64,000 nt of DNA from Anas platyrhynchos (GCF_047663525.1 NC_092612.1:1645501-1709500), one strand, 5' to 3'. Positions 13,111 through 27,200 are shown, counted from the first letter of the stretch. Translations and numbers: made by a program. Notes: generated from the sequence alone by a model not told the origin.

Positions 13111-14326
13111 AATGATCTCACTGGAGGGGCTTTTCTTCCCCTCGCGGTGGGTTGCTTTTGAAACGTGCCGGGAGGGGATGAAAAAGGGGCAAGGGGCTGC
13201 CTGGGAAAGAGAGGGGGGGTGGGAAGGTGGGGTGGGAAGGGGCTGGGGGCTGCCAGCCGGAGCCCTGCCCCGTTGCTGCTTCTCCATCCCATGTCCCCGT
13301 GTGTGCTGGGGGGGTCCTGGCCATGGGACGCGTCCCCCCTGGTGAGCAGAGTGGGGTCGGGGTCTCTGCGTGGAGCGGGGGCAGCAGAAGCCCCCCAGTG
13401 GCCGTGGTGGCAGCGGGGATGGAGCCGTGTGCCCCATTGCCGTGCGCTTTTTTGTGGGATTTCGGTGGCACCAAAGCACCGAACTGCCGAGGGGTTTCAC
13501 CGGGTTCTCTGTAAGGAACGACCCCAAGCCCACAGGAAGTTTGGGGCAGGGTTTGATGTGCATCAGAACCCAAAATTGGGAATTTGTGCTCTGAAACGAT
13601 TCCTTTCCTTCCACCTTTGATGCAACCTTTTCGGGTGCCCCGAGAGCAGCAGGAGTTAACAGACAGCGGGGCCGCGCGGGGCCGTGCCGGGTGGGCAGCA
13701 GGGCGCAGAGCCCTGTCTCCCACCGGTGTCACCCCCCCCCCTTCCCGCTGCCCCCCACCCGGGTGCCATCCCTGGGTGGGATGGAGCTGCCCCCCCAGCA
13801 CCTGGCGAGCGCCAGATTCTGGCACCAGAGGTGTGAAAGCGCCTGGAAGCTGCCGGCAGGACGAGGCCCCCCCAGGCACCCTCCTGCGGGGGACCCCGGC
13901 ACGGCCACCACGGCCCCCCCAGGAACCCCCGGATGGCCATGGGAGCATCCCTCTCTCCAAGGGGGGGCATTTGCCTGGTTTGGGGGGCTTCTGCTCGGCC
14001 ACAGTCCCTGTGAGAGGTGTGGGGTGGGAAGGGGGACTCAGGGGCCACCTCGGCGCTGGGGACCCTGGTGCCACCCTGGGCTCTCCGGGCCCGTCGCACC
14101 CTCTGGTGGCGAAGCTCTGGAGGATTCCCCCTGTGGGTGAGGATCAGAGCGAGGCACAAAACCCACAGGGCCCGACTGGGGCCTCACAGCATTGCTGTAT
14201 AGGGTGTGTGGGGGGGTGTTTGGGGGCCTTGCTTTCCTCCCAGGAAAGAAACCCGAAGGCAAATCCGCCAGCAAAACCGATGCGTGAATTTATGGGGAAC
14301 CCCTGAAGTTACGAAAGGAAAAGTAT

Positions 14327-14332
14327 TTTAAT
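14327..14332 (-). terminator. RHBG: Candidate RHBG poly(A) signal (ATTAAA)
   Basis: ATTAAA lies on the minus strand about 390 bases beyond the RHBG stop. It is the best polyadenylation hexamer I see in the likely 3' UTR, and the intervening sequence has no further exon. Confidence 0.4.
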
Positions 14333-14718
14333 TGTGGCGTTCCAAAGCGTCCATAAAAAAAGTCTCTGCTGCTTGCCTTTCCCCTAGGCACACCCCTTCC
14401 CCTAAAAAAAAGCCCCCCCTGTGGCTCTCCTCTCTCCCCCACGTCTCAGAGAGCAGCGGGTGGGGAAACTGAGGCACGGGAGCAACACCTCTCACGCTGA
14501 GCAAGGTCTGGCTCCGTGTTGCATCCCCAGAGCGAGCTGAGCCGTGCCTTCACCCCCAAAAATGCTGCAGCATCTCCTCGCCACGCACCCCGCTGCTCCC
14601 CAGCCGTAGGGACCGGGTGCTGGTCCCATAGGGACGGATTTGGGGCCGCCCGGTGCCGGTGTTGCTGCTGGAGGTGTCGAGCCCGGTGCTGCAGGACCTC
14701 AGCGTGGCCTCGGGGCCG

Positions 14719-17700
14719 TCAGGCGAGGGTGCTGCCACCCAGCTCCTCGTCGCTCGCCTCAGGGTTGAGTCCGTCCTCGGGCACCTGCAGTGATGTGGAG
14801 ACGTGGAGAGGGATGTGGATTTTGGGGTGGGGGGGCTTTAACAGAGCTGACTCCCACCATGGGAACAGGGAGGGTCCCCACCCCAATAAACCCACAGGGT
14901 CCCTACCCCAATAAACCCACACAGAGGGTCCCCACGCCAATAAACCCCCAGAATTCCCCCAATAAACCCCCAGGGAGGGTCCCCACCCCAATAAACTCCC
15001 GGGGTCCCTCCTAATAACCCCCCAGGGAGGGTCCCATCCCAATAAGCCCATAGGGTCCACCCCAATAAAACCCCAGGGGGGGTCCCCACCCCAATAAATC
15101 CCCAGGATCCCTCCTAATAAGCCCCCAGGGAGGGTCCCCATCCCAATAAACCCCCAGGGTCCCCTCCAATAAACCCCTAGGGAGGGTCCCCACCCCAGTA
15201 AACCCCTAGCATCCCCCCAGGAAACCCCCAGGAAGGGTCCCCATCCCAATAAACCAACAGGGTCCCCCCCAGTAAACCCCCAGAGAGGGTCCCCACCCCA
15301 ATAAACCCCCAAGATGCCCCCAGTATATCCCCAGGACGGGTCCCCCACGCCCCCAAACCCACTATTACCCCCCTCTTTACCTCCCTCAGGACCTTGTTTT
15401 CCATCTCCGGGCTCTTTGGGGTCGATCTCAGCGCCCTGATTCTCAAGAGGGCTCCTGGGGACGGCCGGAGCCGGGCGGGGGCGCACTGAGCGCGGGGGTC
15501 TCCTTGCGCTCCCCGGGCTTCCCCTGCCACCTAGCGGCTACCGGGGGTGCGCACGGCCGCGGACACGCGTGGGGGGGGTCCCGGGGAAGGGGTTCCAGGA
15601 GGAGAAACTCACCCGTGAGGCTGCCCCCGAGGGAGGCCAGGATTAGGGTGAGGGGCAGGGCGCAGAGCTGCCACCACGCCTGGCCGCTGGCCGTGCGGCT
15701 GCCCTGGGCCACCAGCGGGAACACGCTCTCCATCCTGAGGGTGGAGAAGGTGCAGGGGGGGCTCTGCTCGTGGCCGGAGAAGCCCCCAGCTCGGGGGTCG
15801 TGGGGCAGTTCCCTCCCCACCCACCCCAAATTTAGGGTCTTCTCACCTGCCGCCGTAAGCGTCGGCGGTGGCCAGCCCCGCCAGCAGCGTCCCCACCAAG
15901 GTGCCCAGGACCCCCGGCAGCCCGTGGACGTTGTGGACCCCGCACGTGTCCTGGATTTTCAGCCTGGAGCTCAGGATGGGCTGAGGGGGGAGCACGGAGA
16001 AGGGGTGAGGGGGGATGCTCGCCCAGGGAGGCTGCGCTCCCGCTCGTTTCGGAGACGATGCAGCCCCCCCAGCGCACCCAGAGGGGGTCCCCCACATCCC
16101 CATGTCCTTGGTGTCACGGTGGGGACTCACCGAGAGGAACCTGGAGCCCAGCAGGGAGAGGTGGCTGGCCAAAAACCCCGCCACCAGGGCCCCGAAGGGG
16201 GTGAGCAGCATCTCCCCGGCCATCCCCATCACCGCCGCGCCGACCAGGGCGGCGTCCTGGAGCTGGGCCTGGTGGAGGACACGGTCAGGGCACTGCTCCC
16301 GTGGAGAACGTCACCTTTGGGCCGGGATTTGGGCTGCTTCAGGGCTCAAGCTGGGTCTTCACGAAGCCGAGGGAGCCAACAGCATCCCCTTGCCCCTTTA
16401 TGTGCCCCGTGGGACGGGACAGGACCTACCGCCTGCAGCGTGCCCTCCTCGTAGAGGATGGGCGAGAGGACGAAGGCGGCCAGGGTGCTCGCTGCCATCG
16501 AGAAGTAAATGTTCAGCACTGCCCAGGGCTCGGCGCCGTCCTGCGCCGTGGTGGCTGAAGCAAAACTGGGCCAGAAGATCCAGAGGTAGAGGGTCCCTGC
16601 GGGGAAGGGGGCCAGGAAGGTTTTGGCACCGAGGCCGCTCCCTCGGGACGCAAAACGGGACCGAGGTCCCCATTTGGAAGCGCAGGAGGGTCACTTTGGG
16701 CAGGAGAAAAAGCTTTTTCCCCCGTCCCCAGGGAGGTGGAGGCTCCCTATCCTCGGAGATTTGGTGGCCTCAGGCTGCCCCATCCTCCCAGCACCGTCCC
16801 CGTGCCCCCGGTGCCATCGGGCTGGAGCTCCGTACCGAGCACGGTGAAGGCATCGGGCTGGCGCCCCGCGTCCTGCTGCTCCCCCCCCTCATCCACACGG
16901 GGCTGGCGCAGGGCTCGCGAAACCATCAGGCCGAAATACGCTCCGAAGGCGTGGACGGTCAGGGAGCCCCCGCTGTCGCTGATCTGGTGGGTGCAGGAGA
17001 CACGGGTGGGGATGGGTCCCGACGGGGGAGGCAGGAGGCCCGCGGCCAGCCTGATTTTGGGGGGGCCACTCACCCCCAGGAGGCTGAGCAGGATGAATTC
17101 GTTGCAGGCGAAGAGGGGAACCTCCAGCAGGGTCATCAGCAGCAGCTGGATGGGGTTTACCCTGCCCAGAACGGCTCCGGATGAGATGAGGACGGCGGCG
17201 GTGCAGAAGTCGGCGCTGACCATGCTGGGAAGGAGAGGGAAAGGTGTGGGGATGGATTTGGGGCTGCTGGCTGCGAGTGTGGGCACCACAGGAAGGGCTG
17301 GAGGTGAGCCCAAATCCTGCATCCCAAACCCTACATCCCAAATCCTGCATCCTGACCCCTGCATCCCAAATCCTGCGTCCCAAACCCTATATCCCAAACC
17401 CTGCATCCTGACCCCTACATCCCAAACCCTGCATCCTGACCTCTACATCCCAAATCCTGCATCCCAACCCCTACCCTACCCCATCCCAATCCCACACCCT
17501 GCATCCCGCTGCTCCTGCAGGCTGAGCCAAGGCTGTTGGTGCCAAGGGGACGGGGTGGCTCGAGGCAGGCAGGGCCCCCCCGGTGCCCCCTAAAACCCAA
17601 CTGACAGCTCCCAAACCCGGTCCCTCTTGGCCTCCCCATCCTCCGGAGCACAGCGGTGAGTTTTACAGAGGAGGGAGCCAGCGTGCAAGGGATGGAGCCA

Positions 17701-19221
17701 GCATCGGCACCGTCCCGGTGGCGGCACCCATCCCCGCCTTACCTCTGTGCGCCCACGTAAATCTTGCCCTTTGAGGAGAAGTAGAAAAGCCCCTGGGCCA
17801 GGAGAGCCCACTGCAGGGCGAAGGCCACCATCAGGAGGCTGGTGGCCACGCTGCCCGGCCCGTAGCGGCCGAGGAAGGCCAGCAGGAACCCGAAACCGAG
17901 GAGAGCCTGGAGGTGGGCATCGCGGAAACCTGGCGGGGAGAGGCACGAGGGGGGATTTGGGGCGCGTGGGGGCAGGCGTGGGGTCCTCTCCGTGGGTGGT
18001 AGCGGTGCTCGCCCAGCCTGCTCGGCCACCTTTTGGGGTTCAAACAGGTTTTGGGGTGCTGGAGCCTTCAGCCTTCCCCACCCATGTGTCCCAGCGCCCA
18101 CGGTGGATGTGTCACCGCCCTTGGAGGTTTCCGGAGGGGACCGTGGGTGAACGCCTGTCCCTGCCCGACGTGTCCCTTCCAGCTCACCCCACGTGCATCA
18201 GCCCCATGCAGACAGCAGCCTAAAACCCACGTGGGGTGCCCCACAACCTGGACGCTTCCTGGGGCGGGTGACATGGGCGCAAAGGTGACCAGAGGAGAGG
18301 TCACCAGCCACAGCTGGGGACCCCTCTGCTGCCCCTGGAGACATCAGGGGGGACGAGGGGACCCAAAACGCAAACACCCAGGGATGTCACCCCACAGCTG
18401 GCAGCAAAACCCAGCAGGGGGGACCCGGGTCTCCCTTGGGGGATGCGTCCTTTTGGGGCTCGGTGCCCTGCCTGCCCCGCAGGGACCGGTGACTCAGCGC
18501 CGGGTGCGGTTACGCGGTGGAACTGGGCAAACCGGCCAGCTGCCATGGGGCCGGGGCAAAGGGCTTGGCCCGGGTGAGTTTGAATCACCTGCCTGGCCCT
18601 GCTGCTGCCCCAAAGGGGCTGTGCAGGGTGCTGAGCCCCCCCTCAGGATGGTTGAGGGGTACGGTCAGGATCAGCCCCTGGAAAGATGAAAACCCCATGG
18701 CGGGGGCTTGGCACGGTTCCCTCGGTGCTACGAGCCCTGCGGGTGGTTTTGCAGCCCCCCAAGTGCTGGGAGCAGCTCCTGGGCTTCCCATCAGGGGGTT
18801 GGGGGCACGATTGGGGCCACCAAGATGTGGGTCCCCCACCAGCCATCCCTGCTGAGGGCTTCCCCACCTGGGGACTTGTGCCGGGGTCAGCACGCGCGCC
18901 TCCCAGCCACCAGCCCCCCTTGGGGAGCACACAGCACCCCGGGGAGCCCCACGTGCCCCCTGCTCCCTTTTAGGGTGCGGTTCGGAGCATCCAGCAGCAC
19001 CAAGAGGTTCTGCACCCCTCGGGGACGGCGTACTCACGGGGGTACCCCGACCCGGGCTCGGGGTCTCTCCGGCTGCAGTTGGACTGCGGGGAGCAGAGGC
19101 CGGGGTCGCTCTCGGGGCCGTACCGGACAAAGGCAGCGAAGAGGATGATGTTGAGGAGCTGGAGGAAGAAGCACAGCCCGGCCAGACGGAGCCTCGAAGG
19201 GGCAGCAGCACCCTCAGCCAT
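14719..19221 (-). CDS. RHBG: Rh family B glycoprotein, ammonia channel (10 exons, 456 aa)
   Basis: RHBG is a 12-helix membrane channel for ammonia and ammonium in epithelial plasma membranes. Exons, in transcript order: 19221-19038, 17929-17743, 17224-17074, 16983-16836, 16596-16430, 16268-16131, 15980-15847, 15734-15613, 15454-15381, 14784-14719. Lengths 184, 187, 151, 148, 167, 138, 134, 122, 74 and 66 follow the Rh-family pattern and phase closes throughout. The product is 456 aa (human RHBG, as recalled, 458). Channel residues fall at family positions: F130 and F235 of the Phe gate, D177, and the twin histidines H185 ([12 protein letters not shown]) and H344 ([10 protein letters not shown]). 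An N-glycosylation sequon lies at N48. Introns 2 and 9 carry minisatellites. RHCG is less likely because the RHBG-HAPLN2-BCAN-NES neighbourhood matches RHBG. RHBG and HAPLN2 diverge from a shared 2-kb spacer. Confidence 0.95.
14868..15345. repeat. Minisatellite in RHBG intron 9
   Basis: Imperfect direct repeats build on CCCCAATAAACCCCCAGG alternating with GAGGGTCCCCA, in higher-order units of roughly 50-58 bases. They fill most of the 596-base intron between exons 9 and 10. On the plus strand each unit contains AATAAA, but the gene is transcribed from the other strand, so these are not poly(A) signals for RHBG. Confidence 0.9.
17308..17505. repeat. Short-unit tandem repeat in RHBG intron 3-proximal region (intron between exons 2 and 3)
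   Basis: A unit of about 15 bases, roughly CATCCCAAACCCTG with CCTGACC variants, is repeated about a dozen times. It lies within the 518-base intron between RHBG exons 2 and 3. Confidence 0.85.
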
Positions 19222-21197
19222 ACCGGGGGGGGGGGGCAACAAACCCCAAATTGGGCGGGCGGCTCCCTGCAAACCCCTCCTGTGGGGCCGCCGGCTCCTG
19301 CCCACACCCCGGAAGGATCGAGGCAAACAAGGGCGAGGAGAGGGGCCGGAGGCTGCTGTTGGCAAAGGAAAATGGGTGGGGGGGTCCCCTCCCGGGGGGG
19401 GGTCCCCTCCCTGCCGGGCCAGCTGGAAGGCGAGGGGTTTGTTTGCTTTGCTCTCCTCCGCTCGGCTTTCCGTTGGCTGCTGCCGCCGGGACGTGTTTGT
19501 TGTGCGCCCGGAGCGCAAACCCCGAAAAGGAAGAGGAAGAGAAAGAAAGGAGCCGAAGGAGCGCGCCTCGCCTTTGGGAAACGGCTACGGTGGCTCCCGG
19601 CCCTGCCAGGCTGGGACTTTGGGGACCCGGAGCCGGGTTGGGGACCCCACACGGGGAACGATTCAGGGCTGGGGTTGTGGTCGTGGTGGGACCGCTGGGC
19701 ACTGCTGCTGGGACACTGCGAGCACCGGCACAGCCCCTTCGTGGTGCCGCGGCTCCGGGAAGCAGCAGCCGGCCCCAAACCTCAGCCAGGCGCTTTTAGG
19801 GGGGGATTTAGGGTCTGTTTTGGCAGCCACGCACACAGCACAGAGCCCACAGCAGCCCGGAGAGGAGCGTGGGGCTGACCCCCACTGATTTTTCCTTTCT
19901 TTGCGCTTTTCCGTCCCCCTCTGGCTCGTAAAAATCACCGAATGGTTTGAGCTGCAGGGGGGGGACATGGGGGGCTGCTCATGCAGGCAGCTCCGAGGGG
20001 GTTACAGCGAGCCAGGGAGGGGGCACACGGTGCTGACCCCCCCCCAGGAGGGTTGTTTTTTGTGCCATATGAGGCCGGGAGCGCTGTGTCCTCCGGGGAC
20101 AGACGGCCACTTGTCTCGCCCTTCGTTTGCCACGAGCTTCGTCCCCCCCTGGAGCTGGACCCAGGGCTGGGGGTGCTGATAAAGGGGGGGCCCAGCACAC
20201 AGCCCCTTTGTGCCCCCCTGCTTTGTTCCCAACCCCAAGGTGACAGCAGGGGAGCCTCTCGGGTGGCTTTTGGGGTGGCAGGGGGGACCCCACTGCGGGA
20301 GCCCCGCAGGATGGCATCGGAGAGCTGGGAACTCGCTGTGGGGGGGGCAAGAATTTAATCCGTGAGGCAGGGAGCAGCGTCCCCAAGGGGGACTGGTGCC
20401 CAGGGGGGGTCTCTGCCCGCAGCAGGGGCTGCGGAGCCCTGCGTGGAGCTGACATTTTCCCCTGAATTCCCCGGCTCTGTGGCCTGCGAATAAAAGCACG
20501 CTTGTTAGCCGGGAGCGCTGTGTTTTTGCCCAGCAGAACAATAAAGAGAAAGATGCTCACAATGGGAAATTGTGCTTCCTCCTCCCCGTGCGTTCCTCGG
20601 GGAGGTGTTTTGGGGGAAAAAAAAGAGAAAAAAATAAGAGAGGAGAAAGCAGGAAGAGACGGGGACGGGGCAGGGAGCGAGGGCACGGCCATGGGAGCAG
20701 GCACCGAGGGGCCGCGGCGCCGCGGGGCTGCCGGGACACTGCCAGCACAAGGACGGTGACGGTGACAGGGACACCACGGGGAGGGCAGGGGCCAGCTGGG
20801 AGCACCCCAAGCCACCCCTTGCACCCCTGGGTCCCCTCGTCCCAGCAGCACGGCGCAGGTTTGAGCTTCCCGGAGCCCTCGGTGCCACCGGTGCCACATC
20901 GGGGCAGCGGTGACGGAGCCGGGACGCGGGCGCTGGGTGCTGGAGGGGGTGGATGGGCACGGCGGCTCCCCTGGGGACGGTAAGAAGTGGGGTGGCACTG
21001 GGGGGGTCCGATCCTGCCCGGCTCAGTGCTGGGCTCATCCCACGTGGAGTTGTCCCCTTGGCAGGGCAAGCGTTGAGCCGATGGCTGCGGATGTCCCCAC
21101 CGCGTCCCCTGGTCCCCAGCGAGGCCGGGGGCCGTCCCGCTGCACGTCCCTGAGCCCAACGCTCCTCCCGGGCACCCTCCTGCCCCCAGCTCCAAAG
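19222..21197. other. Divergent RHBG/HAPLN2 intergenic region
   Basis: About 2 kb separates the start codons of the two divergently transcribed genes. It must hold both promoters and any 5' UTR exons, but I could not place a TATA box or first exon with confidence. An AT-rich patch at 20480-20580 holds SOX-type sites (separate entry). The remainder is GC-rich without a convincing open frame. Confidence 0.6.
20537..20574. promoter_or_regulatory. SOX-type site plus inverted SOX pair upstream of HAPLN2
   Basis: AACAAT at 20537-20542 is followed by CACAATGGGAAATTGTG at 20558-20574, a perfect 6-base inverted repeat around a 5-base spacer. SoxE proteins (SOX8/9/10) bind as dimers to head-to-head ACAA-type sites with spacers of this size. 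HAPLN2 is expressed in oligodendrocytes, where SOX10 acts. The site is about 620 bases upstream of the HAPLN2 start codon. Sequence is seen; function is inferred. Confidence 0.45.
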
Positions 21198-22853
<1,656 letters not shown>

Positions 22854-23237
22854 GAGAGGTGGGCTGAGAACCAGGGGGGACGGCACCCAGGTGGGGAGCT
22901 CCAGGTGGGGGTCGGGGGTCTCCGGGTGGGGGTGGGTGGTTTGTGCGTCCTCCGGGGGAGCGGTGGGGGTGATTTGGGGGGGCTCCTGCATCCTCTGGTG
23001 GAGCTGCTCCCCCCATCCCAGCTGCTCCGGGGCTCGCTGGGTGCTGGGGGCTCGCCAAAAAAGCCGGTCCCATTGCCAGCCCAGGATGGGGGGGCTCCAA
23101 TACCCCCCGATCCCCCCACCCCCGGTGTGTCTCTCCCCATTTTTGCTCCCCGCAGCCGCGAGGACTGTGGCTGGTGCAGGCGCGCCGGAGAGCTGGGCAT
23201 TAACGAGCGTGACTAATGGAGTTTCGCTTTCTTAATT

Positions 23238-23243
23238 AATAAA
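23238..23243 (+). terminator. HAPLN2: HAPLN2 poly(A) signal (AATAAA)
   Basis: AATAAA lies 385 bases after the HAPLN2 stop, in a short AT-rich patch. The downstream sequence is GC/GT-rich, as expected for a cleavage region. Confidence 0.8.
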
Positions 23244-23347
23244 GCGACGGTAAAGCTGCACGCCGAAGCCGTGCCCTCACCTGCCCTCTGCCCCCGGCAC
23301 CTCCCGGGCTCTCCGCGATGGGGATCTGCCAAGGACTTCTTGTTTCC

Positions 23348-23414
23348 AGCAGTCCCAGCTTATAGGGACCCCCCCCCTATAAGCAGTCCCCAGCTTATAG
23401 GGACCCCCCCCCCG
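23348..23414. repeat. Tandem duplication between HAPLN2 and BCAN ends
   Basis: A unit CCCAGCTTATAGGGACCCCC of about 45 bases including C-runs occurs twice in the short spacer between the two convergent genes. Confidence 0.8.
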
Positions 23415-23783
23415 CCTAATGCCTGGCGTCCTGGCATTATCGGTGTCCCTGGCACCGCACTGGGGGGGTTTTGGGGTTGGTGACGCCGCCGGGGACAGCT
23501 CTAAAAAGCACCGGTGCTGGAGATAGCGGCGTGGGGAGACCCGGGGGGGCCCAGCCCTGCGAGGTGCCCCCTTCCTCCTGGGAAACTGCCAGCAGCAGCT
23601 TCCCAACCCAAATCCTGCCGGCTCCCCACAGCCACCGGGATTTGGGGACGTTTTGGGCTGCGCCTCCCTGTTTCCGTGGCCGTGGGGACACCGCGGTGCC
23701 AGCAGCACTGTTGTGCACCCCGCGTTCCCAATTTTAGGTCTGGGTACCCCTGCCTCTGCCTCTGGGCTGCCTCGTTTGTCAGC

Positions 23784-23789
23784 TTTAAT
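23784..23789 (-). terminator. BCAN: Candidate BCAN poly(A) signal (ATTAAA)
   Basis: ATTAAA on the minus strand lies about 440 bases beyond the BCAN stop codon. It is the best hexamer I see before the convergent HAPLN2 transcript end. Confidence 0.45.
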
Positions 23790-24228
23790 CCCACAGCAGC
23801 ACCCAGGGGGGCTTGGGCGATGCGCACCCCCCCCCCCCAGCAGCGTGGCTGTGTCCCGGGCACCGCCTCGGTGTCTCCGTCCCGCTGCTATAGGGTGAGG
23901 ACCCCCGGGGCAAAGGTGCTCCAAGAGGCTGGAGATGACTCTGCCACCCCCAAGCTGTGACCCCCACCCTAGGATTTCCCCCCCCAAACCCGATTTTGGC
24001 TCTGTGGTCCCTCCAAGACCCCACCAGCCCTCGTGCGAGGTGAGACGCCAGGCGGGTGGCTGCCGGCTCCTTTTTGGGGGATCTTTAGTTATGGGGGTTT
24101 CTTTGTACAGATATAAAACAAGCAGAGGGCGGGCACCCACAGGGCAGGCTCCTCGCCCCACCGGTGCCCCCGCTGCCATCCCGGTGCCGTCCCCATCCCC
24201 CGGGGAGCCTCCTGCTTCGGGGACCCCC

Positions 24229-27200
24229 TCAGTCTCCGGGGTGCTGCGCCAACCCTGGATGAAGGAGAAAAAACAAAAAAAACCAAAAAAAAACAGATGA
24301 AGGGCGAGATGCTGGGGTGTGATGCAGGGGGAGGGGGTCGGGGACCCCCCCCCGGTGCTCACCAGGGCGGCAGGAGAGCTGGGGCTGCTCCCAGGTCCCG
24401 TCCTCGCGGCAGCGGATGAGGGGCGAGCGGCGCGGGGCGAAGCCGCGGCGGCACTGGTAGCGGGCGGTGGAGCCGACCTCGTAGCGTGGCTTGGCTTTGC
24501 CAAAGGCGTGGGCATTGCCCACGGCGGGGGGGGGCCCGCACTGCACTGCGGGCGAGGTGGGGGGCAATTGTGGGCACCCCTGTGCCAGGCAGACCCCCCC
24601 CACCTCCCCACACCACCCCCAAGGTTTCCAGCGTAAACCCCGAGCAAGGGGAGGGTGCCCCCAGCCCCTCTCCTCTCCCCGTTTTGGGGTCGGGGATGGG
24701 GGAGAGGGGGGTAAGGGGGGGGGCAGGGCTTACCCAGCCCCATTTTGCAGGTGTAGGAGAGGTGATAGTTGCAGGGGACGTCGCTCCACTGCCCCCCGTC
24801 GTGCCACACGATGACCACGCAGTTCTCCCCGGAGAGAAAGTAGCTGTCGGGCTGCCCGGGGTGCCAGTTCTCGTAGAGCTGAAACGGGGGGGGGGACAGG
24901 AAGGGGCTGGGGGCTGGGGACAGCTTTTTTTTGGGGTGACACGGGGCCCCATCCTCTTGCTGCCAGCCCCGGGTCCCAGACACCCGGGGGCTGCTGTGCC
25001 CCAGGCGTCGCGCGACGCTCGGCGCCGCCGCGGTTTTGGCAGCGGCTTCAAAGCCCGGCGCTGACTCACCCCAAAGGATCGGTCCCAAGGGATGGAGAAG
25101 GACGAGGAGTTGCCCCCGGGGGGGGGCTCCTCATTTTTTGGGGGGGGTGCAGGGAAGGCTGGCAGCCCGACTTACCAAGGGGCTCCCGTCGGACCACTGG
25201 AAATCCCCCTCGATGGTGCGGTCGTTCAAGCCGATCCATTGGTACTCCCGGTACTGGTCTGGGGGCACGGGGGGGGGCTTGGGGGGCACAGCCGGCCCCC
25301 AGCACCCCCAAACAGGGCTCAAGGGCTGGAGGCTGTTTTTGGGGGGGGGCTTGGGCGAGGCTGGGAAGTGGGGAGGGGTCGCCGGGAGAGGGCAGCAGAG
25401 CCCTGGTGTCCCCTCCGGTCCCTGGTGGCTTTGGTGTCCCCAGCAGTGAGCCTTGGTTCCCTCTGTCCCTGCTGTCCCCTGTCCCTCTGTCCTTCTGTCC
25501 TTCCGTCCCTCTGTCCCTCCTGTCCCTCTGTCCCAGCTGTCCCCTGCCCCCATAACCCAGCGGAGCGAGAGGCCCCTTTTTGGCTTAGCTTCCCGACCCT
25601 AAACCCATTGGGCGAGGGTCCCGGTGTGCCCCCCCCTTGGCTCCCGGGGTCTGTAGGGTCTGGGCCGTCCCCACGTACCGTTGATGAAGTCCTGCTCCTC
25701 GGGGGTCAGGATGGTGGCCAGGTGCCCCCCGTAGTGCCTGCACTGCGTCTCCGCGTCCTCCCAGCTCCTCCGGGTGGAGAAGTGCTTGTAGCAGGCTCCC
25801 TGGAAGCTGTCCCAGCCGGGGCTGCACCTCCTCAGCGCTGAACCACGGCGGGGAACAAGCGGGGAGAGAGGACAGGGTCAGCACCACGGAGCCCAGCCCG
25901 CGCGCAACCCCAAAAAATACCCCAAATCCCTCAATTTACGCCTCCGGGGCTGCTTTTAGGGTCGGCACCGAGGTGCTGGCCCCATGGGACTCACGTCTCT
26001 CGCAGCTGCTCCCTCCGTAGCCGGGCAGGCAGAGGCAGGCGAGGTGGGCGCCGTCCTCGGTGCAGGTCCCTCCGTTGAGGCAGGGGTTGGGGACGCAGCC
26101 ACCTGCAAGGCACGGGCGGCCCCGCTCAGCGTCAGCATTTTGGGAGGGCAGCACCTCCAGCAAGGGGGTGCGGGATTTGGCCACCCCGTGCACAAAGTCC
26201 GGGGCACGGTGGCGTGCCCGGAGGACTTGTATCTGGCTGGGTTTTGGGGATTTGGTGTCCCCCGGGTGCACAAAGCTGGGAGCTGGGCGCACCCCTCGCG
26301 CCGGGGGCTCGCCGCCGTGCCAAGCCCTGGGCTGGGGACAGCTCGTGGTGTTGGAGCGGTGCCGCGATGGCTCTTTTGGAGGGGACATTAAAAGGACAAG
26401 CCCTTGAGCCTGTCCTGGCCGCACGTCCTCAGCCTGGGGGTGAGGCGAGCCTCGTGCCTGCCCCCCAGCCCTGCTGCTCTCACCTTCAGCCTGGCCGGGG
26501 CTGAGAACTCGCCCGGTGCCGGCGCCAGCCCCCAAAGCCCTTCCCTGGCTGGCACCAGCTCGTTCCGGTCATTAAGGCACGCGGTCATTAACCCGTCCCC
26601 GGTTCAAGAACATGATTAAGGGCTCCAGCGGAGCGGGGAGCGAAAGTCCTTGACACCCCCCCAACGCCTCGGCGGCCGCCACCGTCCCCTCCGTGCCAGC
26701 CCCGCGGCGCCGGAGACGCGCGGATCAGCTCCAGTGGAGCGCAGTGGGGCGAGGGACGAGCTATTTAGGGCTCGGGCACGTCCGGATCTCTCTGAGGGCA
26801 TCTCTCCTTGCCAGGACAAACGCAGCCGTCCTGCAAGGTGCGGGGGTCCAGCAGGACCCGGGCACCCTGTGCAGAGCATCGTCCGGGGGGGGGCACAAAA
26901 AGGGACCCCGCTTGGGATGCGGGGCTGCGCCTGATCGCGGAGCTGGGAGCATCCCGGGGTTGGGGGCTGGAGGGATTTGGGTTGAGGTCACAGCTCATGC
27001 ATCCAGCGGCTTCCCGCAGCGTGGGGGTCCCACCTCAGCCCCCAGGGGGCTCGGGACTGCCCCCGTGCACCCCACAACCCCCTAAAACCCTGCAGCGCTT
27101 TGGGGCGCTTGGCCGCGTGCACTTTGGGGGTGCTCCCTGGCACGAGGACGTGGGTGTCGTCCCCCCCCCCCAGGGCATAGGGGACGGGAAGCCCCCGGCT

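Larger units (their letters stand above)
1..14318. other. Gene-poor GC-rich spacer with scattered AT-rich islands
   Basis: I found no open frame here with splice-site support, codon-like composition or a recognisable protein family. The many open frames are short and overlap on all strands, as expected in GC-rich DNA with few stops. The stretch holds two CpG-rich islands, homopolymer and CTC microsatellites, and AT-rich islands with ATTA/TAAT cores, listed separately. In mammals the region beside RHBG carries the miR-9-1 host locus. I looked for the mature miR-9 sequence on both strands and did not see it, so assignment to that locus is only an inference from synteny. Confidence 0.6.

Noticed and set aside
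1-14318. miR-9-1 hairpin expected from mammalian synteny
   Set aside because: Neither the mature miR-9 sequence nor its complement was found by eye in the window.
14868-15345. Many AATAAA words on the plus strand
   Set aside because: Part of a minisatellite in a minus-strand intron, so not functional poly(A) signals for RHBG.
23277-25088. 603-codon minus-strand open frame
   Set aside because: Joins the last BCAN exons with their introns and 3' flank. Only the lectin and Sushi exon parts are coding, and they are not all in this frame.
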